35,621 nt of DNA from Prolixibacteraceae bacterium. Its GTDB lineage: Bacteria > Bacteroidota > Bacteroidia > Bacteroidales > Prolixibacteraceae. The notes beneath the pieces were generated by a model. The model did no database searches. It was given only the letters and a program-made list of their open reading frames with translations, and was not told the DNA's origin. Position numbers and translations under genes: made by a program. The DNA lies in the NCBI GenBank assembly GCA_028282195.1, contig JANQII010000287.1, forward strand, positions 1-35,621, written 5' to 3'. This document shows positions 33,595-35,621 of the stretch, piece by piece (positions within the stretch are counted from its first letter, which is position 1; every line of letters starts with the position of its first letter).

Positions 33595-34032
33595 ATAATA
33601 TCCCAGCCAACTGAAAACCAAAGTGTTTCTTTATAATAAAGAATTATTTTTTAAGAATAGTTTTTTACAAACAAACATTAAAATAGCATATCAAAGCAAC
33701 ATGTTCAATTCGCAAACGATCAAAAAAATGTTATTAAACATTGTTAGGAATAGTTCAGTCTATTTTTCCAATAATCAGCTATTTATGATTTTAATCCAAA
33801 ATAATTATAAGTAGTGATCTTGATTTTATAAATACAAAGTAATAAATTTATGTTGTGTTTGTTTAAGAAAGTTTTTATAATTGCAATGAGCCGCCCTATT
33901 AATCTGTAAGTAAGAGGAATAGCAATAAGGATTGAATGTGTGGCTAAGAATAACAGGACTCATTTGATAATCATAGATAATATCAAGATTAATAATGAAG
34001 TTTGATTTTACATACAACCGTTTCGTGAAGTA

Positions 34033-34133
34033 GGCCGCACCGGGTTTTGTACACCCTGCCGGTCTGGAAAATCTGCCGGGTATGGCCTGCCGGTGCGGTC
34101 TGCCCTGTTTGAACAATTTAACGTTAAACAGGG
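34033..34133. repeat. GC-rich patch with nested inverted repeats
   Basis: CCGCACCGG (34035-34043) pairs with CCGGTGCGG (34090-34098) and encloses repeated CTGCCGG units. Just after, CCCTGTTT (34103-34110) pairs with AAACAGGG (34126-34133). The composition contrasts sharply with the AT-rich surroundings, which suggests an inserted palindromic repeat. Confidence 0.6.
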
Positions 34134-34171
34134 ACAAAGAGTTGGAGCTTTTCCATCTTTCAATGGACCAG

Positions 34172-34221
34172 CCTTACACGTATGTAATTTTATTGTACAT
34201 GCCCATGTAAGGTTATATTTT
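34172..34221 (+). promoter_or_regulatory. Putative promoter and inverted repeat for the leader-peptide gene
   Basis: TTG at 34193-34195 is followed after 18 bp by TATATTTT (34214-34221), close to the Bacteroidota TTTG / TAnnTTTG promoter, with an expected RNA start about 35 bp before the ATG at 34262. An imperfect inverted repeat overlaps it: CCTTACA (34172-34178) with TGTAAGG (34206-34212) and an inner TATGTA/TACATG. A regulator binding this repeat would cover the promoter. Confidence 0.45.
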
Positions 34222-34261
34222 TCCACAAAATTAAGTTTTTAACCGTTTAAAACGAATTATT

Positions 34262-34438
34262 ATGAAAGAATTGAGTTTTGAAAAAATGGAAGAGGTACAA
34301 GGTGGTGGATGGTCTTGGTCGGGTTGTCTTGGAGGAGCGATAGGAGCAGGTTTGACTCCAGTTATCGCGACGATGTGGAATCCGTGGTTGGCTGCTGGTG
34401 TGTTAGCAATTGGTTGTGTTAGTGGAGGTATATATTAG
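34262..34438 (+). CDS. Double-glycine-leader peptide, putative class II bacteriocin
   Basis: A 58-aa gene. The first 15 residues, MKELSFEKMEEVQGG, form a classic double-glycine leader (charged, with L4, M9 and V12 spaced as in such leaders, ending GG) that C39-peptidase ABC exporters cleave. The predicted 43-aa core, from GWSWSGCLGG to AIGCVSGGIY, is rich in Gly, Ala and Trp. It has cysteines at core positions 7 and 37 that could form one disulfide, and small-residue motifs (GGAIGAG, LAAGVLAIG) like those of membrane-inserting class II bacteriocins. The next two genes encode small membrane proteins. Bacteriocin activity is inferred; a signalling peptide is an alternative. No processing transporter lies within the window. 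Confidence 0.75.
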   Translation: MKELSFEKMEEVQGGGWSWSGCLGGAIGAGLTPVIATMWNPWLAAGVLAIGCVSGGIY

Positions 34439-34455
34439 TACCAATAGATAATTAA

Positions 34456-34494
34456 GAAGTACCTTTTCATACTTTGTATGGTACAAGGTACTTC
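34456..34494. terminator. Hairpin after the leader-peptide gene
   Basis: GAAGTACCTT and AAGGTACTTC are a perfect 10-bp stem, and CATAC/GTATG forms an inner stem around TTT. It lies 18 bp after the peptide stop and 16 bp before the next ATG. No T-run follows, so it may be a partial terminator or RNA stabiliser that raises peptide expression over the downstream genes. Confidence 0.6.
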
Positions 34495-34509
34495 ACAATC
34501 TTTGAGATA

Positions 34510-34788
34510 ATGCAAACTATATTAATAACTATTTCTATCTATGCATTGAATGATTTTTTATTCCTTTTGGGAGGATTATTTGCAATCATCTATGGTTTTA
34601 TCGCTTTTTGCGGGTTTCTGTTAAATATAAGACATTTGGACAAATTATTTTACACAGGTTGGATAAAAAATCAAAAACCTTATGGGGTTGTGTTGTTATA
34701 TTATGTTGTTTGTAGCATATTCCTTATTACTATAGGATGTATCCTGATATTCTGTGAAGTGGAAATCACTTCTCCGTTTATGTATTGA
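34510..34788 (+). CDS. Small membrane protein, candidate immunity protein
   Basis: Not recognised. From ATG 34510 it is 92 aa, with two N-terminal hydrophobic segments (ILITISIYALNDFLFLLGGL running into FAIIYGFIAFCGFLL), a basic loop (NIRHLDKLFYTGWIKNQKP) and a third membrane helix (VVLLYYVVCSIFLITIGCIL) before a short tail. A TTG 36 bp upstream would start within the hairpin and is rejected. Position directly after a double-glycine peptide and small multi-pass form are the usual marks of bacteriocin immunity proteins; the function is inferred from context only. Confidence 0.6.
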   Translation: MQTILITISIYALNDFLFLLGGLFAIIYGFIAFCGFLLNIRHLDKLFYTGWIKNQKPYGVVLLYYVVCSIFLITIGCILIFCEVEITSPFMY

Positions 34789-34895
34789 TATAGTATTATG
34801 TAACAATGAAACAGAGTTAATTCCTTTTTCTATATTCTTAAGGATAGGGTAAAAAGTTGAATCCTTTCTTTAAACAAATCCATATAAACCCTATA

Positions 34896-35300
34896 ATGAA
34901 AAATAAAATCGAAAAAAATCTGGAAAGGTTTCAATATAAATATGTAAAGAATGATAAGTCGATTATTATTGATCTTGGACTGAGACAAGAAGTAACAGTT
35001 ACATTTACTAAAGATACTGAAATTAGCATAACTGATAAATTAAAATCCGGAAATATCCTTACAGGATTTTTAGAGATGAGCTTAAAAAAAGTGATCGTTT
35101 ACCATTCAGTTCTTATAGCGGTGACCGTATTGTTTTTATTTTATCTATTTTATTATACGGGCTTGAATATTAATACCAACTTATCCATTATAATTATTAT
35201 TTCTATTCTGGGGTTGGGGTATTTGTTATTTTGGTACAATTATTATCATATTAAGGCAGAGAGCTTCAAGCGGACATTAATGAGTTGGCTCAATGATTAA
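34896..35300 (+). CDS. Small two-helix membrane protein, unknown
   Basis: Not recognised. From the ATG at 34896 the product is 134 aa: a charged N-terminal domain of about 65 residues, rich in Lys and beta-strand-like alternation (SIIIDLGLRQEVTVTF; TEISITDKLKSG). Two membrane helices follow (VIVYHSVLIAVTVLFLFYLF and LSIIIIISILGLGYLLFW), then a short basic tail. An in-frame TTG at 34857 would add 13 residues and is less likely. It follows the 92-aa membrane-protein gene in the same direction and may be a second immunity or accessory protein of the peptide locus. The function is unknown. Confidence 0.55.
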   Translation: MKNKIEKNLERFQYKYVKNDKSIIIDLGLRQEVTVTFTKDTEISITDKLKSGNILTGFLEMSLKKVIVYHSVLIAVTVLFLFYLFYYTGLNINTNLSIIIIISILGLGYLLFWYNYYHIKAESFKRTLMSWLND

Positions 35301-35318
35301 AAGCTTGCAAAGTTATAA

Positions 35319-35597
35319 TGTCTGCTCATACTATTTTGTAATTGTTATTTTTCAGTTTTACCGGCATTTGCAGTCAGTTACCTTTTCATCTCCGATGATT
35401 TGTATTATCTGAGCCTTGGGGAACAACTGGCAACTGAGCGCATTACCAATATGTTGGATATAGCAAAAAAATGGCAATGGCTGGGTTACACCTTTATCCC
35501 GGTGATCGTTTTTTTACGTGTAAGTTTTACCTCGATATGTCTTTTTTCCGGGGTTTTTATTGCAAATGTCAAAACCTCGATTATGGGATTAATTTAG
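35319..35597 (+). pseudogene. Decaying membrane-protein gene fragment
   Basis: An open frame from 35319 to the stop at 35597, with no ATG in its first part, reads SVLPAFAVSYLFISDDLYYL, then SLGEQLATERITNMLD and KKWQWLGYTFIPVIVFLRVS. This looks like a real membrane protein: a helix, a conserved-looking extracytoplasmic loop and more helices. A start-like ATG at 35293 (MIKSLQSYN) is in a different frame, as if a frameshift lies near 35340. Past the stop the same frame continues IVL-stop, suggesting further decay. It could instead be a sequence error or a gene using an upstream non-ATG start; the window ends 24 bp later. Confidence 0.4.
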
Positions 35598-35621
35598 ATT
35601 GTGCTTTAAAACATAACCAAT

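Larger units (their letters stand above)
33368..34261. other. Gene-poor region between era and the peptide locus
   Basis: About 890 bp with no credible gene on either strand. It holds a GTCATT/AATGAC repeat array (33440-33539), a -7 box for era, then very AT-rich DNA with many stops up to about 34010. A GC-rich patch with inverted repeats (34033-34133) and the promoter region of the leader-peptide gene follow. Open frames here are AT- or palindrome-driven. Confidence 0.6.

Noticed and set aside
33623-33814. Plus-strand 63-codon frame
   Set aside because: It is low-complexity AT-rich sequence with Asn/Lys/Phe bias, no start context and no double-glycine leader.
34008-34226. Minus-strand 72-codon frame in the GC-rich patch
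   Set aside because: The open frame is caused by the GC-rich inverted repeats; composition and content are not protein-like. The overlapping 103-codon frame at 33826-34137 is rejected for the same reason.

Overview
The window is chromosomal DNA of a Bacteroidota bacterium, most likely a Bacteroidales/Marinilabiliales relative (Prolixibacteraceae-like); this placement is inferred. Supporting signs are AT-rich DNA, -7 boxes of the Bacteroidota type (TAnnTTTG) in front of many genes, few Shine-Dalgarno sites, and Bacteroidota-typical small families (DUF4834, DUF3098) beside housekeeping genes.

Layout. 1-4.2 kb: frr and pyrH (minus), DUF4834 protein and glycyl-tRNA synthetase (plus), then a MITE-like repeat. 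4.2-6.0 kb: PPK2-type polyphosphate kinase (minus) and a small secreted unknown (plus), separated by 520 bp that hold a 26-bp perfect palindrome. 6.0-17.5 kb: a surface-glycan island. Its minus-strand arm encodes the four enzymes of the WbpA/B/D/E route from UDP-GlcNAc to UDP-2,3-diacetamido-2,3-dideoxyglucuronate. Its plus-strand arm encodes a GT2 glycosyltransferase, a sialyltransferase-like unknown, a NeuB-type nonulosonate synthase without its C-terminal SAF domain, a CMP-nonulosonate synthetase fused to a KdsC/KDN-9-P-phosphatase-like HAD domain, and a methyltransferase/pyruvyltransferase fusion. A Wzx-like flippase closes the island. Together they look like a pathway for an acidic, nonulosonate-containing polysaccharide or glycan.

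17.5-18.8 kb: a MntA-HepT (MNT/HEPN) toxin-antitoxin pair, the N-terminal stub of an ATPase gene with direct-repeat operator-like sites, and a second, inverted copy of the MITE-like repeat. 19.2-25.6 kb: a plus-strand envelope/tRNA run: YfhO-like membrane protein, FtsX, DUF3098, UppP, TruB, QueA. It ends in a foldback repeat of another family. 25.8-33.4 kb: LysE-type exporter, YiiX-like lipoprotein hydrolase, ArfB, DUF2971 protein, AIM24-family protein, SulP transporter, and the GTPases Der and Era.

33.4-35.6 kb: a gene-poor accessory stretch. It contains a 58-codon gene missing from an ordinary ORF scan: a double-glycine-leader peptide with a Gly-rich, two-cysteine core (a putative class II bacteriocin). 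It is followed by two small membrane-protein genes that are candidate immunity or accessory proteins and by a decaying membrane-protein fragment. This peptide locus and the nonulosonate arm of the glycan island are the most novel parts of the window. No rRNA, tRNA, CRISPR array or transposase gene was recognised.
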